DNA of 45,646 nt from a virus. Of this stretch, positions 22,622 to 29,770 are shown in pieces (the first letter of the stretch is position 1; each line of letters begins with the position of its first letter). Under the pieces are notes generated by a model. That model made no database searches, was not told the origin of the DNA, and saw only the letters and a program-made list of their open reading frames with translations. The DNA is taken from positions 1-45,646 of the IMG/VR virus record IMGVR_UViG_3300045978_000095; one strand, given 5' to 3'. Made by a program: the position numbers and the translations under genes.

Positions 22622-23072
22622 GCTGTGGTTCTTCGGCGGCGTCGTTCTTATGACTGCCGGAATGATCGGAGGAGTGGCAAACCATCTCCTCAAACCTTCC
22701 GTCAAAATTCTCGACGGCGACACGCTCGAACTCGCCACTGTCCGCCACCGACTCCACGGCATCGACGCGCCTGAGATGAAGCAGCCGGGCGGAGTAGAAG
22801 CGCGCGAGTTCCTCGTCAAGTTCGTCGGGCGCAACTCCGTCACGTGCAAGCCCGTCTCCCAAGACCTGCACGGCAGGCAGGTATCGCGTTGCTACGTCCG
22901 CTCCATGGATTTGAGCAGGCTTATGGTCTCGAGCGGCTACGCCATCGCCTATCGCCGCTATTCTACCGAGTACGTCCCTGAAGAGGTTGAAGCGATCTCT
23001 CACAAGCGCGGCCTGTGGGCAACGATCGGAATTGAGGTGCCGGAACAGTTCAGACGCCGATCTTCCTACTGA
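22578..23072 (+). CDS. Membrane-anchored thermonuclease (SNase family), 164 aa
   Basis: Staphylococcal-nuclease-like enzyme. An N-terminal membrane span (about residues 14-36) would place the catalytic domain in the periplasm. The active-site pattern is intact: DGDT at 46-49, Arg58, Asp63 and Glu66 in RLHGIDAPE (matching Arg35, Asp40 and Glu43 of the staphylococcal enzyme), and Arg100 in HGRQVSRCYV (matching Arg87). It ends with HKRGLWA. The ATG at 22578 follows GAGG by 9 nt; a GTG 3 nt upstream is also possible. It may degrade DNA at the cell envelope, for instance that of a second infecting phage; this is an inference. Confidence 0.85.
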   Translation: MRYSSRGPYFARPFKLWFFGGVVLMTAGMIGGVANHLLKPSVKILDGDTLELATVRHRLHGIDAPEMKQPGGVEAREFLVKFVGRNSVTCKPVSQDLHGRQVSRCYVRSMDLSRLMVSSGYAIAYRRYSTEYVPEEVEAISHKRGLWATIGIEVPEQFRRRSSY

Positions 23073-23081
23073 CCACCCATC

Positions 23082-23110
23082 TTGACAGTAATGCAAAATT
23101 GTGCAACAAT
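23082..23110 (+). promoter_or_regulatory. Candidate promoter, cassette copy 2
   Basis: CTTGACA (TTGACA 23082-23087), 17-nt spacer, AACAAT (23105-23110). The spacer ATGCAAAATTGTGC and the downstream ACACTGGAG match the promoter at 21161. It drives the 23129 gene. Confidence 0.7.
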
Positions 23111-23128
23111 GCCACACTGGAGGAGCAT

Positions 23129-23308
23129 ATGCACAACAGACGGATTAAACATTGGCTCAAGCGAGAGTTAAAATGGGACAGCCTCCACAGAGGCGGCGGA
23201 CATATTCCGCCGAGAGAGCGCGACAAATTCATTCGCAGGGAGGTCAAAAAACGTCGAATAGCTATAGACAAACTTGTAATTGATCTGGATGGAGTATTGG
23301 ACACCTAA
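23129..23308 (+). CDS. Small basic protein, 59 aa
   Basis: GGAGGAGCAT lies before the ATG. It has many Arg and Lys (MHNRRIKHWLKRELKWDSLH; RDKFIRREVKKRRIAIDKLV), then an acidic end DLDGVLDT. It is probably nucleic-acid binding from its charge only. It stands behind its own promoter. Confidence 0.68.
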   Translation: MHNRRIKHWLKRELKWDSLHRGGGHIPPRERDKFIRREVKKRRIAIDKLVIDLDGVLDT

Positions 23309-23384
23309 CGCCAGCCCCACAGCCGCCGGTTCGCAACACACTTCCCCAGTAACCTAGACGGGATGCATACTGCAAGGGGACGAG

Positions 23385-23426
23385 ATGTGGCTTGGAAGAC
23401 TGAACGAACTGTGGGGTTGGCGCTAG
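23385..23426 (+). CDS. Possible 13-aa Trp-rich leader peptide
   Basis: ATG at 23385 after a good ribosome site (AAGGGGACG). The product MWLGRLNELWGWR has three Trp in 13 residues and ends in TAG, 24 nt before the next gene (23450). It may be a leader peptide or chance; support is weak. Confidence 0.3.
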   Translation: MWLGRLNELWGWR

Positions 23427-23449
23427 GTGCCCCTAACACGGAGAGAAAA

Positions 23450-23641
23450 ATGGGACAAAAAACAATCTTCATCTGCGACAAATGTGAGAAGCTTTCCGAA
23501 GAAACTCACGTCCATTCCTGCGACGTGATACTCCGAAACACAACAGCAACACCCGGCCTGACTTGGAACGGTGAGCTGTGCACCTCCTGCTACACCAAGC
23601 TCCTAACCACTGTCAAGGACATGATTGGAGAGCGGGCATGA
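23450..23641 (+). CDS. Small Cys-containing protein, 63 aa
   Basis: The ATG at 23450 follows CGGAGAG. The product MGQKTIFICDKCEKLSEETH... has CDKC near the start and LCTSC later, with a lone HSC between them: a likely zinc site of the CxxC...CxxC type. The stop overlaps the next start. Confidence 0.7.
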   Translation: MGQKTIFICDKCEKLSEETHVHSCDVILRNTTATPGLTWNGELCTSCYTKLLTTVKDMIGERA

Positions 23642-23967
23642 ACGAGCCAGTCCACACCGCCCATATCTGGGCCGAAGGAGATAACTTCCACATCTCCTTC
23701 CCACCGCTCCCCGGCTTCTCCAAGTCCCACTCCATCGTTTTGCCACTCACAGTCAACGGCTTCACAGTCGCGGCGCAAATCCTGCGCGAGCGAGAGCGAC
23801 TCGCAACGAAGGCCACAATCGCCACTCCTGGATCACCAATCCAGTACGACATCGAGTCGATGCTCAAGAGCATCCGCAAAATCCCGCCCAAGTCTAAGCA
23901 GCTCGCCACGTCTGATCTATCACTCGACGATCTGGGCGATTTAGACCTGAGCGAGTTTGTGCCATGA
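23638..23967 (+). CDS. Hypothetical early protein with C-terminal LSLDDL motif, 109 aa
   Basis: The start overlaps the stop before (ATGA). It has a beta-rich start (HTAHIWAEGDNFHISFPPLP), a helix (NGFTVAAQILRERERLATKA), a Lys-rich linker (RKIPPKSKQLA) and the end SDLSLDDLGDLDLSEFVP. The end shares the L[TS][LM][DE]DL motif with the proteins at 28185, 29673 and 34960. The function is unknown. Confidence 0.68.
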   Translation: MNEPVHTAHIWAEGDNFHISFPPLPGFSKSHSIVLPLTVNGFTVAAQILRERERLATKATIATPGSPIQYDIESMLKSIRKIPPKSKQLATSDLSLDDLGDLDLSEFVP

Positions 23968-24440
23968 AACATCTCGAGTCTCTGACGAAAGAAGAACTGA
24001 TCGAAGAGATCGTCCGTCTCAACGAACTGCTCTTTCCTGACGACAGACTCGGAGCGATGCACTACCTCTTCGGCCTTACCACAATGCAGTCCAAGTTCCT
24101 CAACATGCTCCTTCGCCGGGCCTATGTGTCCGGTGAGCAGTTCGCCACGCTTATCGGTGGCGACAGTGATGTGCGGACAGTCACCGCGCACATCTGCAAT
24201 CTCCGCAGGAGAATGCGACAGCATGGGATAGTCGTTCCGAAATGCCGACCTGGGAATAAAGGGCTATGGTCTCTGCCCCGAACTACCAAACAAGAGATCG
24301 AAATGAGAATGGAGCTATACAATGCAGATCGTTGGCAATCTGGTAGGGATGCACTTCCGTCCACCAGCAAAGGTGGCAGTGGACAACATGCCCGCTTCCA
24401 CGGAGGTGATCGTCCAGCGCGAGCAGGACAATCCTCATGA
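23964..24440 (+). CDS. Winged-helix DNA-binding regulator, 158 aa
   Basis: Residues 1-22 form an acidic helix (LESLTKEELIEEIVRLNELL). Residues about 35-110 match the winged-helix output domain of response regulators: FGLTTMQSKFLNMLLRRAYV, then SGEQFATLIGGDSDVRTVTA, then HICNLRRRMRQHGIVVPK and a GLWSLP wing. There is no receiver domain. It is the best candidate for a phage transcription factor acting on the dyads or promoters in this arm. The last 40 residues overlap the next gene by 119 nt and look like low-complexity by-product. Confidence 0.7.
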   Translation: MKHLESLTKEELIEEIVRLNELLFPDDRLGAMHYLFGLTTMQSKFLNMLLRRAYVSGEQFATLIGGDSDVRTVTAHICNLRRRMRQHGIVVPKCRPGNKGLWSLPRTTKQEIEMRMELYNADRWQSGRDALPSTSKGGSGQHARFHGGDRPARAGQSS

Positions 24441-24726
24441 CGAGAACGCCTGCCGGGTGGTGCTGAACCTGGAGGCGATCCCGGAGCCGCTCCGTACCTA
24501 CTTTCTCAAGCTTCTCGAAGCGGAGAAGGACCGCCTAGTGATGGACGAGTTGGAGTGGCCCTTGCATCTAGGCTACATCAACCGAGACATCGCCGCCGAA
24601 CTCGCCCCTATCATGGACTCGGCCGGCTTCGAAGAACTCAAGGCTACCGCCTTCATCAACCCTGCAGGGAAGTGGCAAGTTCGCGTCGAGTTTGATGAAC
24701 CTGTTGAAGGTCTTGAAGACCACTGA
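24322..24726 (+). CDS. HIRAN-domain protein, 134 aa
   Basis: GGAG lies about 8 nt before the ATG. The pattern VGNLVGMHFRPPA, then EVIVQREQDNPHDENACRVV and a later HLGYINRDIAAELAPIMDSA matches the HIRAN domain, which binds DNA ends or damaged or stalled DNA in helicases such as HLTF. It stands alone here, without a helicase attached, though a UvrD-like helicase follows 600 bp later. It overlaps the regulator gene by 119 nt. Confidence 0.75.
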   Translation: MQIVGNLVGMHFRPPAKVAVDNMPASTEVIVQREQDNPHDENACRVVLNLEAIPEPLRTYFLKLLEAEKDRLVMDELEWPLHLGYINRDIAAELAPIMDSAGFEELKATAFINPAGKWQVRVEFDEPVEGLEDH

Positions 24727-24765
24727 GAAAGAGCGCCCGATCTCCGGCAAGCACAGGTGAGAACC

Positions 24766-25137
24766 ATGACCACAGAACTAGACGTACAACAGTTCCTCGA
24801 CAACCTCACAAAAGGCAAGAGCGAACACTCCGCTGGCATCGCTATCGCCAACGTAGCGATCATGACTGCAGTGATCTTTGCAGTCCGCTGCAAAGACGAG
24901 AAGATGATGAACGACGTGCTGAAGAAGGCCCTCCGTTGCCAGCACAGAGTCTCCCGTCTCGACACAATCAAGAAGATGCTCGATATTATCAAGGGCAACA
25001 CCGACACGCTGCGCCTTCGGCTTCTCGAAGCCGCCTACAGCATCGCAGGCGATGAAGCGATGGATAGTCTGGACGAGCTGATGAAGCTCACCGAGCAGGT
25101 CAGCAACGCGATCGACGTGCTGGGGGTGCGGTCATGA
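24766..25137 (+). CDS. Hypothetical helical protein, 123 aa
   Basis: I choose ATG 24766 (MTTELDVQQFLDNLTKGKSE) over a GTG 9 nt upstream. The protein is nearly all helix (DEKMMNDVLKKALRCQHRVS; ITRLD-type basic helix; SLDELMKLTEQVSNAIDVLG). There are no known motifs. The stop overlaps the next start (ATGA). Confidence 0.68.
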   Translation: MTTELDVQQFLDNLTKGKSEHSAGIAIANVAIMTAVIFAVRCKDEKMMNDVLKKALRCQHRVSRLDTIKKMLDIIKGNTDTLRLRLLEAAYSIAGDEAMDSLDELMKLTEQVSNAIDVLGVRS

Positions 25138-25340
25138 ATTTCAGCAGCGAAAGAGCATGTCACTATTACCACATGATGCTTGATGCAGTGGCAAGAGTTT
25201 CCATAATCTCCAAATCTGAGATGGAGGAAATTCGCAATCGGCTGCTCTCAGAAGCATCTCGCTCAAACGACGATGCTGACAAGCAAGCCACTCAACTCGC
25301 TGCTCAAATTTGTGAGGTATACATCAATGTCTGCGATTAG
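25134..25340 (+). CDS. Hypothetical helical protein, 68 aa
   Basis: The start overlaps the stop before. It is all-helical (MNFSSERACHYYHMMLDAVA; SEMEEIRNRLLSEASRSNDD). It overlaps the helicase gene by 14 nt, so the two are probably translated together. The function is unknown. Confidence 0.66.
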   Translation: MNFSSERACHYYHMMLDAVARVSIISKSEMEEIRNRLLSEASRSNDDADKQATQLAAQICEVYINVCD

Positions 25341-26886
25341 TCTCAACTCCATCATCCCATCCTGGACTCCAGAGCAGGAGGCGATCTTCGCCGCCGCTCG
25401 CGAGAAGGAGTCCGTCCTGATCGACGCTCTCGCGGGCACCGGCAAGACCACGACCCTCGTCGAGTTCGCCCGGCGCCTCCCTGCCAACGTCCCCTGCCTC
25501 GCACTTGCCTTCAACGTGCGGATTAAGAAGGAACTCGAGGCCCGTCTGCCGAAGAACTTCACCGTCAGCACGATGAACGGTCTTGGCCACAGTGCCTGGG
25601 GCCGGGCATTGGGTAAGCGGATGGGAGTGGAGGAGAAGAAGCTCGCCAATCTCGTCTCAGCAGCCATGAAAGAGTTTGGCTGGTTCAACATGGGCCAAGA
25701 CAAGTGGATCGCCCTGCTGAACCTTGTCCGTGCGGCAAGGTCCACAGGCATCGTACCAAATGAGTACCGCGGAGCGTGCATCCGCCTCACCCCTGACGAC
25801 GATGACATCTGGAAGGACATCGCTGATGACCAAGAATTTTCGCCCAATGAAGACGAACTCCGCTTCTGCCGCTACGTCCTTCTTTCCTCCATCAAGCAAT
25901 CCTTCGCCGGCACTATTGACTTCGACGACCAGATTTATATGTCGGCACTGTTTGGCGGAGTCTTCACTCGGTTCCCAATGGTCCTTGTTGACGAAGCTCA
26001 GGACCTCTCTCCACTCAACCACAAGCAAGTGGAAAGGTCTGCGTCAGATCGTATTGCGGTTTTCGGGGACCCTCGCCAAGCAATCTACGCCTTCCGCGGC
26101 GCTGATGCAGACTCTATGGGCAAGCTGCGCCGACTGCGGAAGGACTGGATTGACCTTCCGCTCAACACCACTTTCCGTTGCCCCAGGCTCGTGGTGGCAC
26201 GTCAGCACTCCCACGTCCCACAGTACCGAGCGGCTCCCTCGAATGCCGAAGGAGCAGTTCACCGCTTTGATGGCGCCTGGACCTGGGAAGACATCGAGCG
26301 ACTCGGCTCCCATTCCACCTGTGCCGTCATTTCTCGTAACAACGCGCCAGTCATCAGCGCGGCTTTTCGACTGATCCGGCACCGCCGCGCAGTCACTGTC
26401 CTAGGCCGAGACATTGGGAAAAATCTCATCACCCTGTCGAAGAAGATCATCCCAGATGATAGCATGAAGCAGGAACTCTGCTTCGCCGCTATCAACTCTT
26501 GGCAATCTAAGGAGATCAGCCTTGCCCGCGCGAACGAGAAGGAACATAAGGTTGCAGGTATCGAAGACCGGGCGGAGAGCCTCCTCGCGGTTTTTGAAAG
26601 CGGAGGAGCGGAAACGGCTGGCCACCTACGCAGGCTGCTCCAAGAACTCTTCGAGAGTTCATCATCCAAAATCGTCCTCTCGACCGGGCACAAAGCGAAA
26701 GGGCTAGAGTGGGACCTCGTTGTCCATCTGGACCCGTGGCGGGTGCCTTCCAAATACGCAAGAGCCGCTGCGGAACGTGGCTCGATGACACAAATGAACC
26801 AAGACCTCAATCTACGCTACGTCATCGAGACTCGCACGAAGAACACGCTCGTCCTCGCCAATCTCGAAAACTTCTACGGAGAATAA
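25327..26886 (+). CDS. SF1 (UvrD/Rep-like) DNA helicase, 519 aa
   Basis: I choose the ATG at 25327, with GAGG 9-10 nt upstream. Motifs: Walker A LAGTGKTT (35-42), motif II VDEAQD (221-226), motif III FGDPRQAIYAFRGA (246-259), and near the C-terminus STGHKAKGLEWDLV (motif V) and RYVIETRTKNTLVLA (motif VI). It is short for UvrD (about 720 aa), with reduced 1B/2B parts, as in phage and archaeal small SF1A helicases. It would unwind DNA 3'-5' in replication, repair or recombination. It stands after HIRAN and before the recombination genes. Confidence 0.88.
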   Translation: MSAISLNSIIPSWTPEQEAIFAAAREKESVLIDALAGTGKTTTLVEFARRLPANVPCLALAFNVRIKKELEARLPKNFTVSTMNGLGHSAWGRALGKRMGVEEKKLANLVSAAMKEFGWFNMGQDKWIALLNLVRAARSTGIVPNEYRGACIRLTPDDDDIWKDIADDQEFSPNEDELRFCRYVLLSSIKQSFAGTIDFDDQIYMSALFGGVFTRFPMVLVDEAQDLSPLNHKQVERSASDRIAVFGDPRQAIYAFRGADADSMGKLRRLRKDWIDLPLNTTFRCPRLVVARQHSHVPQYRAAPSNAEGAVHRFDGAWTWEDIERLGSHSTCAVISRNNAPVISAAFRLIRHRRAVTVLGRDIGKNLITLSKKIIPDDSMKQELCFAAINSWQSKEISLARANEKEHKVAGIEDRAESLLAVFESGGAETAGHLRRLLQELFESSSSKIVLSTGHKAKGLEWDLVVHLDPWRVPSKYARAAAERGSMTQMNQDLNLRYVIETRTKNTLVLANLENFYGE

Positions 26887-26887
26887 A

Positions 26888-27283
26888 ATGCCCTGCTTTC
26901 CCAACCAGCGCGAGATGCAACGGAGCATCGACAGCCTGCTCCTTCAAATCGCGATCTCTCATCCGCTCAACTACAGAGGCAAGGAGATCTGCAATCACTG
27001 CGTCATGGCCATGCTGACCTCGGCACTCAGGCAAGTCGTGAACAACGACAAGGAGGACATGCAGGTGGCGAAAGCCATGTTCAAAACGCTCTTTCGTGAG
27101 CCCGATCTCGAAGGCACCGCCTGCACAATCGCCTTCGTCTCATCAGACGGCTCTCTCCACCGCACCCGCGATGAGGCCGATCTGAACAACTACCGCCGCG
27201 CGGTGGAAGCCGGCGAGACCACTGATCTGTATGAGGAGTGGAATGAACGCAGAAAGAAGACAACTCGCCCGGCTGTTGATTGA
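26888..27283 (+). CDS. Hypothetical early protein, 131 aa
   Basis: It starts 1 nt after the helicase stop. It has a helical N-terminal half (MQRSIDSLLLQIAISHPLNY; VMAMLTSALRQVVNNDKEDM) and a mixed end (TACTIAFVSSDGSLHRTRDE). It overlaps the next gene by 41 nt. No family is recognised. Confidence 0.66.
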   Translation: MPCFPNQREMQRSIDSLLLQIAISHPLNYRGKEICNHCVMAMLTSALRQVVNNDKEDMQVAKAMFKTLFREPDLEGTACTIAFVSSDGSLHRTRDEADLNNYRRAVEAGETTDLYEEWNERRKKTTRPAVD

Positions 27284-27476
27284 GTCTGCCGAGCGAGGAG
27301 AGGCCCGCGTCAAGTTCACTGGGCCTCTCGCTCACAACGAAGCGAAGAACACGAGATGGATGATCTACAAGCTACGCACGACCCCCATCTCGTGTTCTAT
27401 CACATGCCACAGTTCGACGGAAGCAACACTTCACGTTAGAAAAGAAGGACTCCTTGCTAATGCCAAAGTTGGTTGA
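27243..27476 (+). CDS. Hypothetical early protein, 77 aa
   Basis: GAGGAG lies before the ATG at 27243. The product MNAERRQLARLLIESAERGE... is basic, with a central RWMIYKLRTTPISCSITCHS that could be a beta core. It overlaps both neighbours. The function is unknown. Confidence 0.6.
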   Translation: MNAERRQLARLLIESAERGEARVKFTGPLAHNEAKNTRWMIYKLRTTPISCSITCHSSTEATLHVRKEGLLANAKVG

Positions 27477-27711
27477 ACGCTCAGAGAAGTTCACATTCGC
27501 TGTCGGTGCAACTTGGGCCGCGCGAGCTATGATCGAAGCTATCAACGAGTCATATAAGAAATTCCCAGGCAACCACAACGCCCAGATGAACCTCGTTACC
27601 ATCGCTGCTATCGAAGTGGCACAGTCTGCAATAACCGAGGGCGAGACTCGCTACCCCTCCTACGAGATGCCTGACCCAACGAAGGCCTCTATGGGAGGGA
27701 TGGGACAATGA
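27460..27711 (+). CDS. Hypothetical early protein, 83 aa
   Basis: I choose the ATG at 27460 with AAGGA 10 nt upstream; a TTG 6 nt further up is possible. It is helical (AARAMIEAINESYKKFPGNH; NLVTIAAIEVAQSAITEGET). The function is unknown. The stop overlaps the next start. Confidence 0.62.
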   Translation: MPKLVERSEKFTFAVGATWAARAMIEAINESYKKFPGNHNAQMNLVTIAAIEVAQSAITEGETRYPSYEMPDPTKASMGGMGQ

Positions 27712-27974
27712 GAACTGTTTACAAGTACGGTATTCCAACTGCTCCACAGTTTTTCGAGTTAGCTCTTCCAGAGGATCACTCCTTCCTATACGTCGATATG
27801 AAAGACGGTCAACCGTGGGCCTGGCTCCTTGTTGATACGAAGAGCCCTGAACGTAAATATAAGTTCAAAATCGTCGGCACTGGCCATCCAATAGAAACCA
27901 GCGCATGGTACTGCGGAACTTGGCAAGACGGCCCGTATGTCTGGCACCTGTTTTCATACGGGCCTGTCACATGA
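27708..27974 (+). CDS. DUF7352-like protein, 88 aa
   Basis: The start overlaps the stop before. The pattern VYKYGIPTAPQFFELALPED, then AWLLVDTKSPERKYKFKIVG, then TGHPIETSAWYCGTWQDGPY and VWHLF matches small DUF7352 phage proteins: a beta-barrel-like fold, function unknown. It is among the best recognised small genes here. Confidence 0.72.
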   Translation: MRTVYKYGIPTAPQFFELALPEDHSFLYVDMKDGQPWAWLLVDTKSPERKYKFKIVGTGHPIETSAWYCGTWQDGPYVWHLFSYGPVT

Positions 27975-28198
27975 ACCATCTCGAGGAGAACGCTCGCATC
28001 TTCCGCACTGCCTCTCATGTCCCACTCTCCAAGTGGCCAAGAGGCTGGCTGATCCTTGAGATTTGCGGCATCATCAACTCTCCAGTCTACATGCTCATGA
28101 CTGACGACGAACGCCGAGGCCGCGATCTCCCCGTCTCCGACGACGAGATGCGCGCCTTTATCGCCCTTAGAAGGGGCATTCCTATTGGAGTACAGTGA
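27971..28198 (+). CDS. Hypothetical early protein, 75 aa
   Basis: The start overlaps the stop before (ATGA). It has one central hydrophobic helix (RGWLILEICGIINSPVYMLM) and an acidic/basic end (TDDERRGRDLPVSDDEMRAF). No function is recognised. Confidence 0.62.
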   Translation: MNHLEENARIFRTASHVPLSKWPRGWLILEICGIINSPVYMLMTDDERRGRDLPVSDDEMRAFIALRRGIPIGVQ

Positions 28199-28541
28199 TG
28201 TGGATGAACACTCCAGTCTCAATCCTCCGCTCGAAAGCGAAGCCAATTTTCCTCCATCCTGGGCACTGGAGTACCCAAATCTGGACCCAGTGCTCGTGCA
28301 AGAAGCACTGTCCGTCAAGTACTGGAGCCTCATCAAAATCGTCAAGCTCGAGTCCGGCCAATTTGCCTTCTTCGACGACAACTACAAGCTCAGCGCCATC
28401 GGCACCTGGGATGATCTCGCCCGCTTTGCGGAGGCATTTGTTCCAAGGCCGTACTCATATTCAGCACCATCCCCCAAGAAGACGGTGACGAAGAAGACTG
28501 CAATGGCAACACTAACCCTAGAGGACTTGGGCTTCAAGTAA
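28185..28541 (+). CDS. Hypothetical early protein with C-terminal LTLEDL motif, 118 aa
   Basis: The start is uncertain: TTG at 28185 (AAGGGG about 8 nt upstream) or GTG at 28200 (GGAG 9 nt upstream). The middle is beta-rich (VKYWSLIKIVKLESGQFAFF). A Ser/Lys/Thr linker (SPKKTVTKKTAMA) leads to the end TLTLEDLGFK, one of four copies of the motif. The stop is 6 nt before dyad copy C. Confidence 0.6.
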   Translation: MEYSDVDEHSSLNPPLESEANFPPSWALEYPNLDPVLVQEALSVKYWSLIKIVKLESGQFAFFDDNYKLSAIGTWDDLARFAEAFVPRPYSYSAPSPKKTVTKKTAMATLTLEDLGFK

Positions 28542-28547
28542 CTGGTA

Positions 28548-28580
28548 ACTGCCCATATTTGAAAATCAAATGTGTGCATA
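28548..28580. repeat. Long dyad, copy C
   Basis: It reads ACTGCCCATATTTGA, then AAA, then TCAAATGTGTGCATA; arms match less well than in copies A and B. It ends 15 nt before the TTGACA at 28596 and starts 6 nt after the 28541 stop. Confidence 0.78.
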
Positions 28581-28595
28581 ACCTAGCCATCCCTC

Positions 28596-28624
28596 TTGAC
28601 AGCCTTCCCGGTATATGCCACATT
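28596..28624 (+). promoter_or_regulatory. Candidate promoter before the 193-aa gene
   Basis: CTTGACA (TTGACA 28596-28601), 17-nt spacer, CACATT (28619-28624; weak -10). Its first 12 bases equal those of the promoter at 18125. Together with dyad C it would form an activator-type unit for the next gene. Confidence 0.55.
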
Positions 28625-28657
28625 CCCAATGTAACCAACTCAAAGGAGAACTCTCAA

Positions 28658-29239
28658 ATGGTTGCGTCCACTGATCAAACGCCGAAGGCATCCCTTACTA
28701 TCCAGGGTATGGAATTTTCCTACCCGACCCCCTACAAGGCCGGTCCCTACGAGCTTTCCGAAGGCGAAGCGTCCACTCTGAACCAAGTCCTGGGCGAAAA
28801 TCTCCGCAACAACTTCGCGGCCAAGATCAAGGCCAAGAAGGAGCAACTCGCGGAGGCGTATCGCAAGCAGAACGGCCTGGCGGAAGACGCGCCGGTCGAG
28901 GTCGGCAACGACTCGCTCGACAAGAACGAACTGGACACCGAGTTCGCTCAGTACGCCGCTGATTATGAGTTCGGCGTCCGTGCTCAGGGCACCGGGCCTC
29001 GCGTCCCTGTCGATCCTATCGAGCGTGAGGCCTTCAACATGGCCAAGACCGTCATCCGCAACGCGCTGAAGGACAAGAACATCAAGATCTCGTCCGTCAC
29101 TGACGAGCAGATGGAAGGTCTGATCAAGTCCCTGCTCGATCGCCAGCCGCAAATCCGCGAGGAAGCGAAGCGTCGTGTGGAGGCGACCTCCAGCATGGCT
29201 GCCGGCGACCTGCTTTCTGCACTGGCGCCTGCGAAATGA
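28658..29239 (+). CDS. Abundant-type early protein, unknown, 193 aa
   Basis: AAAGGAGA lies 6-7 nt before the ATG at 28658. It starts MVASTDQTPKASLTIQGMEF. A helical part (NNFAAKIKAKKEQLAEAYRK), a loop TGPRVPVDPIEREAFNMAK and long charged helices at the end (GLIKSLLDRQPQIREEAKRR) follow. The end pattern is like that of the 162-aa first early protein (FLERNADKIAAEADKRLKA), so the two may be paralogues. Both stand behind a long dyad and a promoter. The stop overlaps the next start. Confidence 0.78.
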   Translation: MVASTDQTPKASLTIQGMEFSYPTPYKAGPYELSEGEASTLNQVLGENLRNNFAAKIKAKKEQLAEAYRKQNGLAEDAPVEVGNDSLDKNELDTEFAQYAADYEFGVRAQGTGPRVPVDPIEREAFNMAKTVIRNALKDKNIKISSVTDEQMEGLIKSLLDRQPQIREEAKRRVEATSSMAAGDLLSALAPAK

Positions 29240-29502
29240 AGCAGTCCCAACTCCTGCTCGAGTTCTTGTATCGGGCCTTAGCTGCAAAGTACGGTATAGT
29301 TGTTAGAGTTGATAGCAGCAATACCGCAACTACAGTTCAGGCCCTTTACAAGGCTCGGCAGGAGTCGGGAGACCCGGCGCTAAAGCGCCTGCAAATTCGA
29401 CGCTCACCTGTCAGTCCGAACAGTGAACTCTGGATAGCAAAGAATGCCGAAGAAGAGGGCAGCCCCACTCAAGAGGCATCACGTCTTTTTGTACGAGGGT
29501 GA
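29236..29502 (+). CDS. Hypothetical early protein, 88 aa
   Basis: The start overlaps the stop before (ATGA). It has a helix (QLLLEFLYRALAAKYGIVVR) and a possible second (VQALYKARQESGDPALKRLQ). The C-terminal part SPNSELWIAKN fits a small beta end. It overlaps the next gene by 59 nt. Confidence 0.62.
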   Translation: MKQSQLLLEFLYRALAAKYGIVVRVDSSNTATTVQALYKARQESGDPALKRLQIRRSPVSPNSELWIAKNAEEEGSPTQEASRLFVRG

Positions 29503-29770
29503 CTGGGACGAACTCGCGGCCCTATTCGGCCCGCGTCATGTTCAGCCTGGAACCGCTGTGCGTGAGATCGTCCACACGTTCCTGCGTAGGATGCGTGAGA
29601 TTAAGAACGAAATCGCAAAGCCAGTGGAGATCGACATTGACGAACTTGACCTCACCGCTGCAGGAAGTCCAGATGGACAGTCTGGAGGACCTGTTCTCGA
29701 AGGACCCGAGGACGCTGGAGGAGAAGGACATCGAGAGGATCGTCACGACCCTGCGGATGCAAAAGGCTAA
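29444..29770 (+). CDS. Ribbon-helix-helix-like DNA-binding protein, 108 aa
   Basis: The pattern RHHVFLYEGDWDELAALFGP, then QPGTAVREIVHTFLRRMREI fits a ribbon (strand) followed by two helices, as in Arc/CopG proteins, which bind operators as dimers. An acidic IDIDELDL segment and a Gly-rich, probably disordered end follow; the end overlaps the next gene by 98 nt. It is a second candidate regulator in this arm. Confidence 0.62.
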   Translation: MPKKRAAPLKRHHVFLYEGDWDELAALFGPRHVQPGTAVREIVHTFLRRMREIKNEIAKPVEIDIDELDLTAAGSPDGQSGGPVLEGPEDAGGEGHREDRHDPADAKG

